Shown: positions 1 to 10,910, numbered from the stretch's first letter. The stretch: DNA of 64,000 bases from Bolinopsis microptera (GCF_026151205.1 NC_087083.1:14134944-14198943), one strand, 5' to 3'. The notes: a model not told the origin generated them from the letters alone. Made by a program: numbers and translations.

Positions 1-770
1 TCAAATATGGCACCTAGGCGAAACTCACTGATCTTTCCAAAAAGGTATAACAAATTTGGTATTGTGAAAATTCTCACAGTCTCTAGAAAACAGTGGTACA
101 AAAATTTTTTAAATCCAAGCAACTTTATTTTTATCGTGCACCCCCTATAAGAAGAAACCTAGCCAGAGTGGAAGTCGGCGCCCTCATTAAATTTTTGGAG
201 AAAATCGCTCGCGCTCGCCAAAATTTGGACCAGGACGATGTCCTAGCCTGGCAGCTCATTGCGCGTCGCAACGAGCTTTGTTGTTCGTCGACGTGCGACG
301 AGCAACGAGAAAAATTGCGTGGCGCGTCGGGTGGCACATCTTAACGGGTGATACGCGTATAAATTTCGATCGCTGACGTACTACAGCGAACATCACAGCT
401 GCGAGTGGCGTCAGCTAGTAGGATTTCATCCTACAATGCAAGGCACATCGCGTTCATTTAGCTAACCAGGTGCTTTCGCGCCGCTGCGGGCGCGCTTGTT
501 CCACAAGTCATTTCCGGCGGTCGCGCGCTACTGCAAGCGAGAGGGCTATAGTTAGAGCAACACATCGCGCCACAAGCCAAATATTTATCAACATCTTGAC
601 TAGCTACGCGGTCCTTTTCCGCATGCGCTCGCGCTGTGCTCAAAAATTGACGTCGTCAATCAATCAGCATCAAGATTTTAGTTTTACATTTGACCTTTAT
701 GTCAAAAAATCTTTGAATTTTCAATCGGTGGTCGATGTTACCTGAGGACCTCAGGCTTCGTCCTTACTTC

Positions 771-830
771 GTCACAGGACGATCGGAGCTCGAAGAGCGT
801 AGAGAGTGCTGGCTGGCGTCGTCCTGTGAT
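771..830. repeat. Imperfect inverted repeat
   Basis: GTCACAGGACGA at 771-782 is the reverse complement, with one mismatch, of TCGTCCTGTGAT at 819-830. The two arms enclose a 36-base loop. It may be an end or stem of a degenerate mobile element; no target-site duplication was recognised. Confidence 0.5.
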
Positions 831-1154
831 GGTCGACGTATTTTTGCTTGCTGGGATCCGGCCGAATGACGCCACATGCAACGTGTAGGGTAAAAATTGT
901 TTTGGTCACGTGACCAGTCAATGACATTGATATTTCGCTGCGGACGGTTTGGTGGAGGGTTAGGGTCAACGTTTATACATTATAGGGTCAAAGTTAGGAC
1001 TAGAGTTGTACACTATTGACATTGTGAGGGTAATGGTTAAGGTTTATCACTAGCGACCTTTTCATCTGACCACAATATTGCAAAATGCTATGTTGTATGT
1101 CACGTGACAAATTTAGCCGAGGGTCGGAAGACGGAGGTCGGAAGTCAGTGGACT

Positions 1155-1440
1155 CTGTTGGAGTCCGGCGGACTCCGAGCGGAGTCCGCCGAGCTGGCGG
1201 ACTCCGCCAAGCTCCGCCGGACTCCGCCGGATTCAAGTCTGGCGGAGAGGTCCGGCGGAGTCCGCCAAGCACTCCGCCGGAGTCCGCGGCGGACCGGAGT
1301 CCGCCTAGTGGCTTAGTCCACTAGTCCACATTTTGGCGGAGCACCGCCGGAGTCCGCTCGGAATCCGGCGGCTCCGCCGGAGTCCGCTCGGAGTCCGCTC
1401 GGAGTCCGGCGGCTCCGCCGCGGACTCGACTCCGCGACGG
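1155..1440. repeat. GC-rich self-complementary CGGAGTCCGCCGG repeat
   Basis: The stretch is built from irregular copies of a GC-rich motif (variants of CGGAGTCCGCCGG and GCTCGGAGTCCGGCGG). Because GGCGGACTCCG and CGGAGTCCGCC both recur, either strand can fold back on itself. Composition is sharply different from the AT-rich flanks. Open frames exist in several phases through it, as expected for such a repeat, so I do not call coding sequence. Confidence 0.75.
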
Positions 1441-2116
1441 ATAGTGCCAAATTTTACGCAACTTTTAGAAAATCTAAGTTTACGGTAATTTTTAGCATCT
1501 GGGTACCAGAAATTTCACCCATTTTAACTTAAATCCCTGACACGTTTGGGTTGGCCATAGACTATAAAGTTTAAAATGAAGTTGGGGTAAAGTTAGGGTT
1601 AGATGTGTTCGTAAAGTCACATGCTCAGGTTGGAATGTGGTGTAGATTATAGTTGTAGTTGTACATTAGCAGCTGAGCATTAGTTATTAGCTTGAACATT
1701 GCCAACCTCCAGTGACTTTAGAAATATTTTGGTTGAAGTTACCGAGCTTGCAGTAGCAGAGAATTATTCCATATTCATACAGTGAACTAAAAAATATTGC
1801 GTTAAATCATCTCGTAATCAGTAATAACATTATGTAAAATATTTCATCTCCGTCAGACAAACCAGATAATGTTCACTTTTCTCGACTTGTTAACGGTACA
1901 TTCTGTTACGCTAATGTTTGCTGGTGGCCCAGTAATATTACTGATTTTGTAAATTTAACTTTGTATCAATTAAAAGTAATAAAACCATGGAGCCTTGTTA
2001 AAGTGGCGGCTTTTATCAATAGCTAGAATAGGACAGGGTCACAGTTTAACTCTTACTTTCTAGAGTATTCTGTATTTAAAGTTAAAATTATTATGATATT
2101 GATATTGTTCATACAG

Positions 2117-4052
2117 GTACCTGTAAAATGGATCGTGACAGCTCTGGTTTAAGGTTCTCGGAAGGTTGTGATGGGGTTCTGGACCACGCTTTCAGGTAAC
2201 CAACACTCTCGTGGTTACCCGGTAACCATGAACACTCTCGTAGTTACCCGGTAACCAACACTCTCGTAGTTACCCGGTAACCAACACTCTCGTGGTTACC
2301 CGGTAACCAACACTCTCCTGGTTACCCGGTAACCATGAACACTCTCGTAGTTACCCGGTAACCAACACTCTCGTGGTTACCCGGTAACCAACACTCTCGT
2401 GGTTACCCGGTAACCATGAACACTCTCGTAGTTACCCGGTAACCAACACTCTCGTGGTTACCCGGTAACCAACACTCTCGTGGTTACCCGGTAACCAACA
2501 CTCTCCTGGTTACCCGGTAACCAACACTCTCCTGGTTACCCGGTAACCAACACTCTCGTGGTTACCCGGTAACCAACACTCTCGTGGTTACCCGGTAACC
2601 AACACTCTCGTGGTTACCCGGTAACCAACACTCTCGTGGTTACCCGGTAACCAACACTCTCCTGGTTACCCGGTAACAAACACTCTCGTGGTTACCCGGT
2701 AACCAACACTCTCGTGGTTACCCGGTAACCAACACTCTTGTGGTTACCCGGTAACCAACACTCTCGTGGTTACCCGGTAACCATGAACACTTTCGTGGTT
2801 ACCAGGTAACCAACACTATCGTGGTTAACCGGTAACCATGAACACTCTCGTGGTTACCCGGTAACCAACACTCTCGTTTTTTACCCGGTAACCAACACTC
2901 TTCTGGTTACCCGGTAACCAACACTCTCGTGGTTACCCGGTAACCAACACTCTTCTGGTTACCCGGTAACAAACACTCTCGTGGTTACCCGGTAACCAAC
3001 ACTCTCGTGTTTACCCGGTAACCAACACTCTCGTGGTTAATTAATCATATTTTGAACCATTCTAGCTTTTTGCCATTGCTTAATTGAATGAGTACTTTAT
3101 AACTTGTTATAACTTGATAATTATAACTACAGGTTAGGTCATCAGTACGATAGTGGAGACTACTACTGTGTGCTAGCCCGCTCTGATAACGGCCTCATAC
3201 CAGGTGAAGTGTTTATCCTACATGTTCTTTACTCTTCTAATTACATTTCTGTGTATACTTTTACAAGAACGAGAAATAGTGTTAATTCAACTTAAAGATA
3301 ACTTCGTAATATGAGCAGATATTTGAAGATATTTTAAAAGAAAAAACCACAATTTTTATTTTTACTCTAGAGAGTAACCAGCACTATGATACCCAGGCAA
3401 AGCTAAGCCTAACGGAGAAAGTTGCTGGTACCCGTACGGGGGTGAGGAGCATGAGTGTGAAGATTTCGAGTGGATCAGTTCTAATGGTCACGGAGTGATG
3501 ATCAGACCTACCCTGGGGGAAGAAGAGGAAGCACCGGAGGGAGCCCTCAAACTTGGATCACAAGTAGCTAGTTTTACTTATCTAAACTGAGAATATAAAC
3601 TTATCTATCTTTGGGCCATTCTCAGAAACCTACTATACCTCTTAGACTCATTCTAGATTGATATTACTAGGGTATTACCAGGCTGATAATCAGCCTATTT
3701 ACTATTACCATGGGCTGGTTCTTATTCGTTGTAGCTGTGTCCAGCCTAGTATTGTATGAAACATTACTAGGGTGGTTATACCAACCTTACTAGCACCTAA
3801 TATTACTAGCCTAGATCTAGTCTAGTAATACTAGTCTAGAACTAGAACTAGCATTACTAGTCTAGAATGGGTATAACAGTGTGAATTACCAGGATGATGA
3901 CGAGTATTACGTAGTAGTAGCACATACGGAGGGAGGGTGATGTTCCGGGCAAGTCTAAGAACGGAAAATGTTGGTACTCATTCGGGGGAGAGGAAAAGAA
4001 CGCCGACCACTTTTCTTATGTCGTCGGTTTGTTCCTTATACGTCATTTATAA
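2117..4052 (+). CDS. DM9-domain protein, 3' four exons (5' end not identified)
   Basis: Exons 2117-2195, 3133-3203, 3397-3563 and 3893-4052 join in compatible phases (2, 1, 0) at GT-AG borders. The translation shows two tandem DM9-type units: GHQYDSGDYYCVLARSDNG followed across the intron by LIPGKAKPNGESCWYPYGG, then the parallel DDDEYYVVVAHTEGG and VPGKSKNGKCWYSFGGEE. The hallmarks are the PGK...CWYxxGGEE core and the preceding Y-V-x-A strand. DM9 proteins are known in several invertebrates and some bind mannose-type glycans; a lectin role here is inference. The last exon has a one-base frame break near 3935-3945, between TEGG and VPGK, so the gene is either damaged or has a local sequence error. 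The frame then closes with TAA at 4050, followed by AATAAA. The first intron consists largely of a 26-bp minisatellite that starts at the splice donor. Confidence 0.68.
2196..3038. repeat. 26/29-bp intronic minisatellite starting at the splice donor
   Basis: There are roughly thirty tandem copies of a unit reading GTAACCAACACTCTCGTGG then TTACCCG; some copies carry a three-base insertion giving GTAACCATGAAC. The first copy begins exactly at the intron donor (exon end TTTCAG, then GTAACC), so every unit repeats the donor-like GTAACC. Each unit also contains the near-palindrome GGTTACCCGGTAACC. It fills most of the 937-bp intron between the first two visible DM9 exons. Confidence 0.9.
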
Positions 4053-4057
4053 GGACC

Positions 4058-4078
4058 AATAAACTAACAAACAATAAA
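4058..4078 (+). terminator. Polyadenylation signals of the DM9 gene
   Basis: Two AATAAA hexamers, at 4058-4063 and 4073-4078, lie 5 and 20 bases after the TAA stop at 4050-4052. The position fits a compact 3' end for the DM9 gene. Confidence 0.6.
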
Positions 4079-4267
4079 TGTAGTATTATTGGATTGAATT
4101 TGGTTTGATTAATCGTGAGTGTTATAAATATCTTCGTGTTGATATTTCATAGTCAGCCGCTTACACAGTAGTTACTGTATTCTACTGATTAACTTTTCGC
4201 TGCTTCATTTTCTGTAGAAAGCAAAGAAGCAGTGCTCAATTTAAATTTACCCGATTGATTCCCGTTA

Positions 4268-4416
4268 AAATTAGAAAATACTCACAAAATTATTGCTTAG
4301 TGCGTTTTGGAAATACTCACAACATTATTGCTTAGTGCGTTTTGGAAATACTCACAACATTATTGCTTAGTACGTTTTGAAATACTCACAACATTATTGC
4401 TTAGTGCGTTTTGGAA
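4268..4416. repeat. Four tandem copies of an acceptor-plus-exon-edge unit
   Basis: A unit of about 36 bp (ACTCACAACATTATTGCTTAG followed by TGCGTTTTGGA) occurs four times in a row; one copy reads TACG. The last copy runs directly into the first visible exon of the beta-trefoil gene at 4405. Each copy contains TTGCTTAG, a usable-looking splice acceptor, plus the first 11 bases of the exon. Confidence 0.8.
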
Positions 4417-7243
4417 TTGGGGGAACTGTCCTTTGTATGACGGAGCAAGGATTCACTTGGAGAGCCAACATGAACATGGTGGTACGGTTAGAGTTAACGA
4501 AGATGATGAGGTTGATGGAGAAGGTATGTGCTGCTTTTTATCAAAATCAAAAGGTCAACTAAAAGCTTTCACAATTTCTATCTGATTGTAAAGCTGCTTT
4601 GTGAAAAAATTCAAATATAAACTTATCTATGTAAGTGATGATTAAGAATATTTATGTTGAAGATCACCACTGAGAATTGAAATAATAATAAAACGTGTGC
4701 ACGGATCAGGAGGTCACGGGAGTTGGGCAACCTATATAGTACAGAGAAACGAACACGATGGCACTGTCCGACTTCAGAATGATAACAAACCTCACCGCTT
4801 CCTGGCCATCAAGAAAACCGGTCTCACCACTGTAAGAATAAGTTAGAATGTTAGAATTTGCAGTATTTGAACGGTGTTATTACTAAAATCCAAACACACA
4901 GTGTCAGCAGGGCAAGTTCAGGATAAATGGAAACTAGATGATCTGTATTAAATGTTGATATTATGCTTATAATTGATGTATTTATAAACTTTAGTCTTTG
5001 GTTCACTTAAGCACCATGCAGCACACCCCAGCACCATGCAGCACACCCCATGTAAATTTCAAAACTTCGAGTACCCACCTAATTTTCAACGGATTATCAT
5101 CAGTATATATGAGGGCAATATTATAAACACGCCCAAAACGGGTTATCACATATATTCTGCTAAGTGATTTCTTTTCGAGGGTCCAGGAACCCTTATTTCG
5201 GCTGAAAATATTTTTATTCAAAAAAGGTTTTTTCCTCGAAAAACCTCATTTTTGAAATTTGTGCAGTTTTCAGGCCAAAAGTCAATAATTATAAAGATAA
5301 CATTCAATGACAATTAAAATATTAGGCGGTGTTAATTGGCCCAACAAACGATTATGTTTTAAATGAAATTATCGAAATAGGGCCGGAAGTTAAAAAGTAC
5401 CTATAGTAGAGGCTCTTACGGGCAAAAAGACGTGTTTTCTGCTACGAGTTTAGAGACCTAACCGCTAATTGGACACAATAGTATGATGTCTAAGGATCGA
5501 TAATATGTTAAGAAGTATAAATTTGGCCTTATTAGTCACGTGCTATACCAATGCGCGTTTTAAACTTTGACAGTCTATTACTCTAAGGCAAATAAAGTAA
5601 TTATATCCATATTTTGTCAGCAATAAGATCACATTATTTTCTATTTAGTGTGAAAATATGAGCTAGAACGGACATAATCTCGCTGAGTTATAGCTGTTTG
5701 AAATTTATGATGAACGCGCGGGTGCCAATTGATAACAACTAAATGCTTTTGCGCGTAGTGCGCGTCGAAAATTTGGCAAAAACGCTTGCGGAGTGACAAT
5801 ATTCAAACTTCGATTAAGTATATGAAGTGGGTACTTCTCGGAAAGGAAAAATTTAGGCAAACACGATGTGACTATTTTTGGGTTGATTTAATACAACTGC
5901 AAAAAATTATTCAAACTTAAAGCAAAAAAGTCAAAATTTTTACCACTTTTTTGGATTTTTACCTCAGAACAAATAGAGGGATTTGTTTTATTTTTATACA
6001 ATCTTGTGCGGCTGTCTTTTAGCTATCTTTATGCAAGTTTTGCCGACATGCCAACAAAATTAACTTGCTCAAAATATCAAAAAACATGGTTTTTTGGCCT
6101 ATTTTTGGCCCAAAAATCGGTTTTTTGCGATTTTACCCCAGAACAATCAGTCCAATCATCTTGAAACCACTTTCAATCGATTCTACGGTCAAAAATACGT
6201 CTAGTAAGGTGTATCTGGGGTCCCTAACGTATCGAGCAGACAATGCCCGTAAGAGCCTCTACTACTAGAGTAATTCTATTACTAAAAACATCCTTCAGAT
6301 ACTTCTCCGAATACATTACTCAAAAGGCCTTTTATTGGTCTAACTTTGATAATGTCATTTGATGCCTAAGCGTCTGTTAGCCAAATTATAACTTCCTAAA
6401 ATTGTCACTTGACTTGGAGGACTTCGCCGCTTCGACGCGCCGCGCAAACTATCATTCTTGCTTCGCGATTCTTGCTTCGACGATCGTTGCTCTGCTTCGC
6501 AGAGCAACGATCTCGACGGATTGACATCGTCAATCAATCACTTGACCAACAAATTTCAAAAATTGCATAAATTTGGCATTCGAAGTTTTGGAATTTACAA
6601 ATCCCTATTTAATTATGGGAATCCCTTAAATGGTAAGATTATGTGTTATTATGTTATTATGACTAACAATAACATTTAACCACCAGGGTGCTGGGGGACG
6701 GAACTGCGTGTTTAGACCCAACTTCCACAAGAACGGAACTGTTTCCTTCATGTCTGTTAACTTTCCTGGTCGACATATCGGTTAGTGTTAGAAGCAAGTA
6801 CTATTTTGGTGCAAAATCGCATAATTTGACAATTTGTATAGTAGTTTTGAAATACTAAATACAAATAGTTGCATAATTTGTCAAAATTTGCTCCGTACAA
6901 TTAGTGTTGTTAATTGGTCGATGAGAGTTGAGATTATTAAGAAGTCGTTAAAAGGATCATTTTGAATTTTTCACTATTTAATTTAATTACAATTAAATGT
7001 TCAAGGAAAAAAATGGAGCTTTGTGAAAAAGTTTTTTGACAACCACGAACTAATATAAAATATAACGTGTTTTGTGTATTGAAATACTTCACTTGGGTTT
7101 TGTTGGACTAATTTATACGTTTTAATGTTACATTTGCAACTCTGATGTTTATTCCCGCAGGAATAAACGATGATCAAACTGCGCGTAATCCAAAAAACAC
7201 TGGGACTGGTTTAAACGCTAGATTCAACATTCTCGAGGCTTAA
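4405..7243 (+). CDS. Beta-trefoil (FGF/fascin-like fold) domain protein
   Basis: Exons 4405-4523, 4710-4831, 6687-6780 and 7161-7243 join in phases 1, 0 and 1. The product has repeating strands such as HEHGGTVRVNEDDE, NEHDGTVRLQNDNKPHRFLA, GAGGRNCVFRPNFHKNGTV and SFMSVNFPGRHIG, and ends NARFNILEA then TAA TAA. The GTVRLQN...RFLAI...G...F.p..nGtvsf.S...PG..iG pattern is typical of small beta-trefoil proteins related in fold to FGF and fascin. Biochemical function cannot be told from sequence. No signal peptide was seen because the 5' end is not certain: the acceptor used at 4405 is the last of four tandem copies. The large intron 4832-6686 carries a dispersed repeat. The gene lies close behind the DM9 gene on the same strand. 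Confidence 0.7.
4832..6686. other. Large intron of the beta-trefoil gene
   Basis: The intron is AT-rich and has no credible exon. It holds a short direct duplication (GCACCATGCAGCACACCCCA twice at about 5011-5050) and a dispersed repeat with hairpins at 6410-6545. Short open frames around 5003-5221 and 6065-6268 resemble no protein I know and are ignored. Confidence 0.6.
6410..6545. repeat. Dispersed repeat with hairpin, copy 1
   Basis: This copy shares GGA(G/T)GA(C/T)TT(C/T)GCCGCTT, CGCCGCGCAAA, TTCTTGCTTCG and the end TTGACATCGTCAATCAA with the segment at 8882-9005. It holds an almost perfect hairpin: GATCGTTGCTCTGC, three bases, then GCAGAGCAACGATC. GTCGTCAATCAATCA near 650-664 is probably a third fragment. 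It looks like a short non-autonomous mobile element; ends and target duplication were not resolved. Confidence 0.6.
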
Positions 7244-7589
7244 TAATTAATGACGTCACGAATGAAGAGCTCGCAGTGGGAAGGTACTTGCTTATATTAT
7301 TATATATCATACATAACTTATAACTTATAACTTATAACTTATACATTATACATAACTTTCATATAACTATAAGTGTATTCAGCTTGATATTTTCATTTTA
7401 CGATAAATTATTTGACTGAGCGATAGCTTTTTTTTATCAATAAACTTTCAAATTGTTACACAAATACATCATTTTATTTCAAAGAAAATATCGCCGAATG
7501 ACCTTACATGCCTTGACAAGTGACCGAGTGTAAACAAAATTAGGGACACCGAAACACCAGTTGACCAGTATGCAGTAAACTGATCAGTT

Positions 7590-7870
7590 CAATCAGGGAT
7601 TGAAGGATAATTTGTGTTTGATAAATAACATAATATAATAAATAAACAACATAATAAATAATATAATGTTACTAATGCAAGCTTTTGCGATAAAAATCTC
7701 CGATCCTGATTTATGACTATGAGTATTTAAAACTTGACTGAGCGATAGCTTGGGATTGAAGGATGATTTGTGTTTGATAAATAACATAATATGATAAGTA
7801 AATAACATAATAAATAATGTACCTTACCTTTAGGTAAGGTACATTAAGGTAAGGTACATTATTTATTTAT
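7590..7870. repeat. Direct duplication with terminal hairpin
   Basis: GATTGAAGGATAATTTGTG plus following TTTGATAAATAACATAATAT-type sequence occurs at about 7598-7670 and again at 7744-7815. GACTGAGCGATAGCTT also occurs at 7412 and 7737. The second copy ends in a hairpin near 7815-7865, in which AATGTACCTTACCT faces AGGTAAGGTACATT. It lies downstream of the beta-trefoil stop codon and shows no coding potential. Confidence 0.65.
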
Positions 7871-8026
7871 CTTAAGTTTAGAAATCTTGGCAGCGCACCA
7901 AATGAGTAATATTCCCTTTATAGAAAGTTATAAATAGAATTAGCAATAATACAATTTAGTGTAGTAATTTATAGTATGACTTGTGCCTTTTAAAGCGTAA
8001 TTAACTTCGAATTTCTGTATTTTCAG

Positions 8027-8091
8027 GGAAAGACATTGATGCAGTTAAACTCTTGGAAGTTTCCCCCAAAGAATTTGATTATAAAGGTTAA
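8027..8091 (+). CDS. Weak candidate terminal exon
   Basis: A good acceptor (TGTATTTTCAG) is followed by an open frame KDIDAVKLLEVSPKEFDYKG and a stop. A possible upstream donor at 7285-7286 (GGGAAG then GTACTT) would join in frame to the short open segment after the beta-trefoil stop. This could be an alternative 3' exon of the beta-trefoil gene or a chance open frame. No homology is recognised. Confidence 0.25.
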
Positions 8092-8718
8092 GAAGTCCGG
8101 TTAATTAATTTTGTTAATTCTGAATTTTGAAAATATGTGTTTTTTGACCAATTTGTTGATGAAAGAATAACGGTTGACTATTTTGTTTTGGTCTTCAGTT
8201 TACGTTTTGCATCGTTAATGTTATGTATTTTAGAATTTGTCGTAATAACTGTGAATGGCGAATATTGAATTTAATTTGTCTAACAGTGCACATTATTATA
8301 ATTTAAGTTCACTGCTTACATTTCTTATCCGAATATGAGGAACAACCATGATTACATGTCCGTCATTTAACTGTCCATGTCAATGTACAAACTGCAAAAC
8401 GAGGTCATTGTTTTATAGCTTTTTAGGACAACGGGATTACAGCATCTAAGAAATAAAACAGATCAGTGATCAGGTTATTTAAGCTCTGATATTGATAAAC
8501 GAGTTGTGCTCAAAACGACATCGGTAAAATTAACTTATGAAATCTAAAAGTGAAATTGAGCGTGCTAAATCATTTTACACGTTTTAATTACACGTATTTA
8601 ATTGGGACTTGGACATTTTAACATCAGTTGAATGTTGAAACCAGCTTACATTACATGCACGGAGACCCTTCACCCCAGATTGTAATGTTCATAAACATTT
8701 GACTCACGCTTGACGCTG

Positions 8719-8756
8719 CAACCCCTTTTGATCGCGCGCGCGATCAAAAGGGGTTG
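8719..8756. repeat. Perfect 38-bp palindrome
   Basis: CAACCCCTTTTGATCGCGC and its exact reverse complement GCGCGATCAAAAGGGGTTG abut without a spacer. The arms could form a 19-bp cruciform. It lies a little upstream of the dispersed hairpin repeat at 8882-9005 and could be part of the same element. The sequence is not a known motif that I can name. Confidence 0.9.
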
Positions 8757-8881
8757 TCCTAAAATTAAAAAGCTAAAACAATTGGACAATATTTTAATTG
8801 AAATTTTACTCAATTTCATTCTGATAGTGATAAAATTTTGAAATTGATCGGATGATATTTGACTATAGTAGGTATAGTTTG

Positions 8882-9005
8882 ATTGGAGGATTTTGCCGCT
8901 TTGACACGCCGCGCAAATTAGTATTCTTGCTTCGCATCGAAGCAAGACTATATCGTTGCTTTATTACAAAGCAACGATCTGGAAGGGTTGACATCGTCAA
9001 TCAAA
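8882..9005. repeat. Dispersed repeat with hairpins, copy 2
   Basis: This is the homologue of 6410-6545, with shared GGAGGA(T)TT(T)GCCGCTT, CGCCGCGCAAA, TATTCTTGCTTCG and TTGACATCGTCAATCAA. It carries two hairpins: TCTTGCTTCG-cat-CGAAGCAAGA, and ATCGTTGCTTT facing AAAGCAACGAT. The arms of the second hairpin differ in sequence from copy 1 but keep pairing, which suggests the stem itself is conserved. Confidence 0.6.
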
Positions 9006-9186
9006 TAGTTTGAAAGGTGCTTACTTGGCAGTTGGCCGGATATCATAACAATAATATCGGCTCATCATGAATTTCACATAGCCATGTGTCTACGCGTACT
9101 GCGTGACGAGCTTGTTTTACGAAAGGGCTCTGGTTAGAGCAAGCATGAAACGTTTAAAAAAATGATTTCTAGGGAAAAATTCAAAG

Positions 9187-9320
9187 GGGGGGGGGGGCCC
9201 GGGCCATGATTAATTACGTAATATTGCTGTCAGTATCAGGGGGAGGGGGGGAGTTGACTCTTGACTCTTGATTACGGTTGATTACGCCTAGTCCTACCGC
9301 GGAGGGCCGGGGGGGGGGGG
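9187..9320. repeat. G-rich runs
   Basis: The stretch has runs of about ten to eleven G around 9187 and 9310, with shorter runs between, in otherwise AT-rich sequence. Several runs close together could form a G-quadruplex on the + strand. No coding signal is present. Confidence 0.6.
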
Positions 9321-10552
9321 TAAATTGCTAAAATAATGATTAGGGACCAATGGCATTTACTTATATGTTATACTTATATAGGACGTCCGCCAAAATTGCA
9401 AATTTTCAAACCGATCCCGGCCCTGTCCGGTTGTGTCCGATTTTTCAAAACCGCCCCCTCCCCCGGACGTCAGGATTTCCAGCTACTTTTAAGAGTAAAA
9501 ATAAAACCAACTAAGATTTATTGTTTATAAAATTCAAAGAGCTGAAACGTTCGTTAAAATTTGTTTCGATCTGGTATTTTATAAAATTAAAGAGATATAT
9601 TTGGAGATCGGCGATTCAAAAATGTGATTTTTTCAGAAGTAATAGTACTCATAGTTACCCAACTCAGGGATCGAACTCACGCTGTGTTTGGAGTATGGTG
9701 GAGTGAAAACTTAAGAGTCAGGATTCAATTTGGATAATAACACAAATCTAGTAAATACGTGTACAGACACATTTTTTTCTTTCGCACCAATAACGTATTT
9801 TTTCAAAATCGCATAATAATCTTAGACGACTAAGAAATAACAAACATTATAAATATAACATTAATTAGATAATTAAAATTAAAACACCGTTTGGTTTGTA
9901 AACTTTTTCTTTATCGGTTACAATTTGTATGTTCATAATTTTCACGCAAACAACTAAACTGGAACGTGAATTTTTTTCTCGTTCTTAAATTTCTAACATT
10001 TTAAAAGTTCAATTAAATACCAGCTACCAGTTGATTCTGGTGAATGTAGCTTCATGTTAAGTAGTAAATATTATAAAAATTGTATTTATTTAACCGTTGG
10101 ACACGATTACTCATAAAAGTATCGATTCCTATGAATCTTTCAAAATAAATACAAATATCGTAGATTAGTTCACAATCTAGATAAAAATAACGACATTAGA
10201 TTAAGCGCTTAGCTAGAATTCAGGCGATGGCAAAAATGAAATCTTCTGCGACTTCAACTTCACGATAATCACCAAAAGATGCTAGCAGAGGACTGAAGGT
10301 TCCCATTGATTACCTTCCATTGAATGAGTCATTGGCGGTTCATGACTCCAATGAAAGTGCTAACATTCACTTGCACCGATGATAACGGCAATTGGTCATC
10401 ACCTTTATAGTGAGTGCGATCAGCTACACAAAATCAGATTATTCAGCCGTGTGTACAATTATTTGATAAATATCAAGAGTCCTATATATTTCTAATAGAT
10501 TTTGACCTCAAACCATCCAAATGAATTTTCTGAACAATTTATACTGATGCAG

Positions 10553-10841
10553 GGTGCTGTCACGCTTGAAACAAAATATATAAGCGGAAGCTTGGCTCAG
10601 ACCCGTGGATTATCCCCCACGTTACCCTGTCCAACTAGTCCCAATCTTTGGATCGCATTCTCGGAAGGAACAGGTTGTATGAACACAACGTTTGATCTCT
10701 TGAAGCGTGGATTGGTAATCAGTTTCAGACTGACTTGTTCAGTTGTTTCAGGTGGCTACAGATAAGAGAAAGGTGAACAGTGCTGCTACCAGATATGTTC
10801 CATGCAGACTATCAGCTCCATTTCTGATCTGAAAGTTTGGG
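10553..10841 (+). CDS. Candidate exon(s) of an unidentified Cys-containing protein
   Basis: After an acceptor at 10551-10552 the frame is open through ETKYISGSLAQTRGLSPTLP and CPTSPNLWIAFSEGTGCMN, then FRLTCSVVSGGYR and a stop. A second open segment in another frame (EKGEQCCYQICSMQTISSIS then DLKVWG) runs to a strong donor, GGTGAGTACG, at 10841-10850. The two pieces are probably separate exons or one exon with a frame break near 10760. The paired cysteines and hydrophobic LWIAF segment fit an extracellular domain, but I do not recognise the family. The 35 bases starting at the donor are duplicated in tandem, a pattern also seen at exon borders of the better-supported genes here. Confidence 0.35.
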
Positions 10842-10910
10842 GTGAGTACGTTAACTTAATAAGCATACAATTAACGGTGAGTACGTTAACTTAATAAGCA
10901 TACAATTAAC
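10841..10910. repeat. 35-bp tandem duplication starting at a splice donor
   Basis: GGTGAGTACGTTAACTTAAT plus the next 15 bases occurs at 10841-10875 and again, identically, at 10876-10910. Both copies carry the strong donor GTGAGT. Confidence 0.85.

Larger units (their letters stand above)
1..2116. other. Non-coding 5' flank, repeat-rich
   Basis: I see no supportable gene here. Short open frames near the start (around 93-344) show no recognisable domain or splice structure. The stretch holds a GC-rich patch around 470-560, a short hairpin at 771-830, and the GC-rich repeat listed separately at 1155-1440. After 1440 it becomes ordinary AT-rich sequence leading to the first visible DM9 exon. 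Upstream exons of the DM9 gene may be present but I could not identify them. Confidence 0.5.
8092..10552. other. Intergenic, repeat fragments only
   Basis: I see no gene. The stretch holds a perfect 38-bp palindrome at 8719-8756, the second copy of a dispersed repeat at 8882-9005, and G-rich runs around 9187-9320. Near 9120-9145 the string GGGCTCTGGTTAGAGCA resembles the D-arm region of a tRNA and recurs as GGGCTATAGTTAGAGCA at about 542-558. This hints at a tRNA-derived SINE head, but no full tRNA fold was found. Confidence 0.5.

Noticed and set aside
93-344. 83-residue open frame at the window start
   Set aside because: No domain, no splice context, and an overlapping open frame on the other strand in GC-richer sequence.
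3133-3203. Immunoglobulin F-strand (DSGDYYC)
   Set aside because: The phase-consistent continuation LIPGKAKPNGESCWYPYGG shows the exon belongs to a DM9 unit. The Ig resemblance is superficial.
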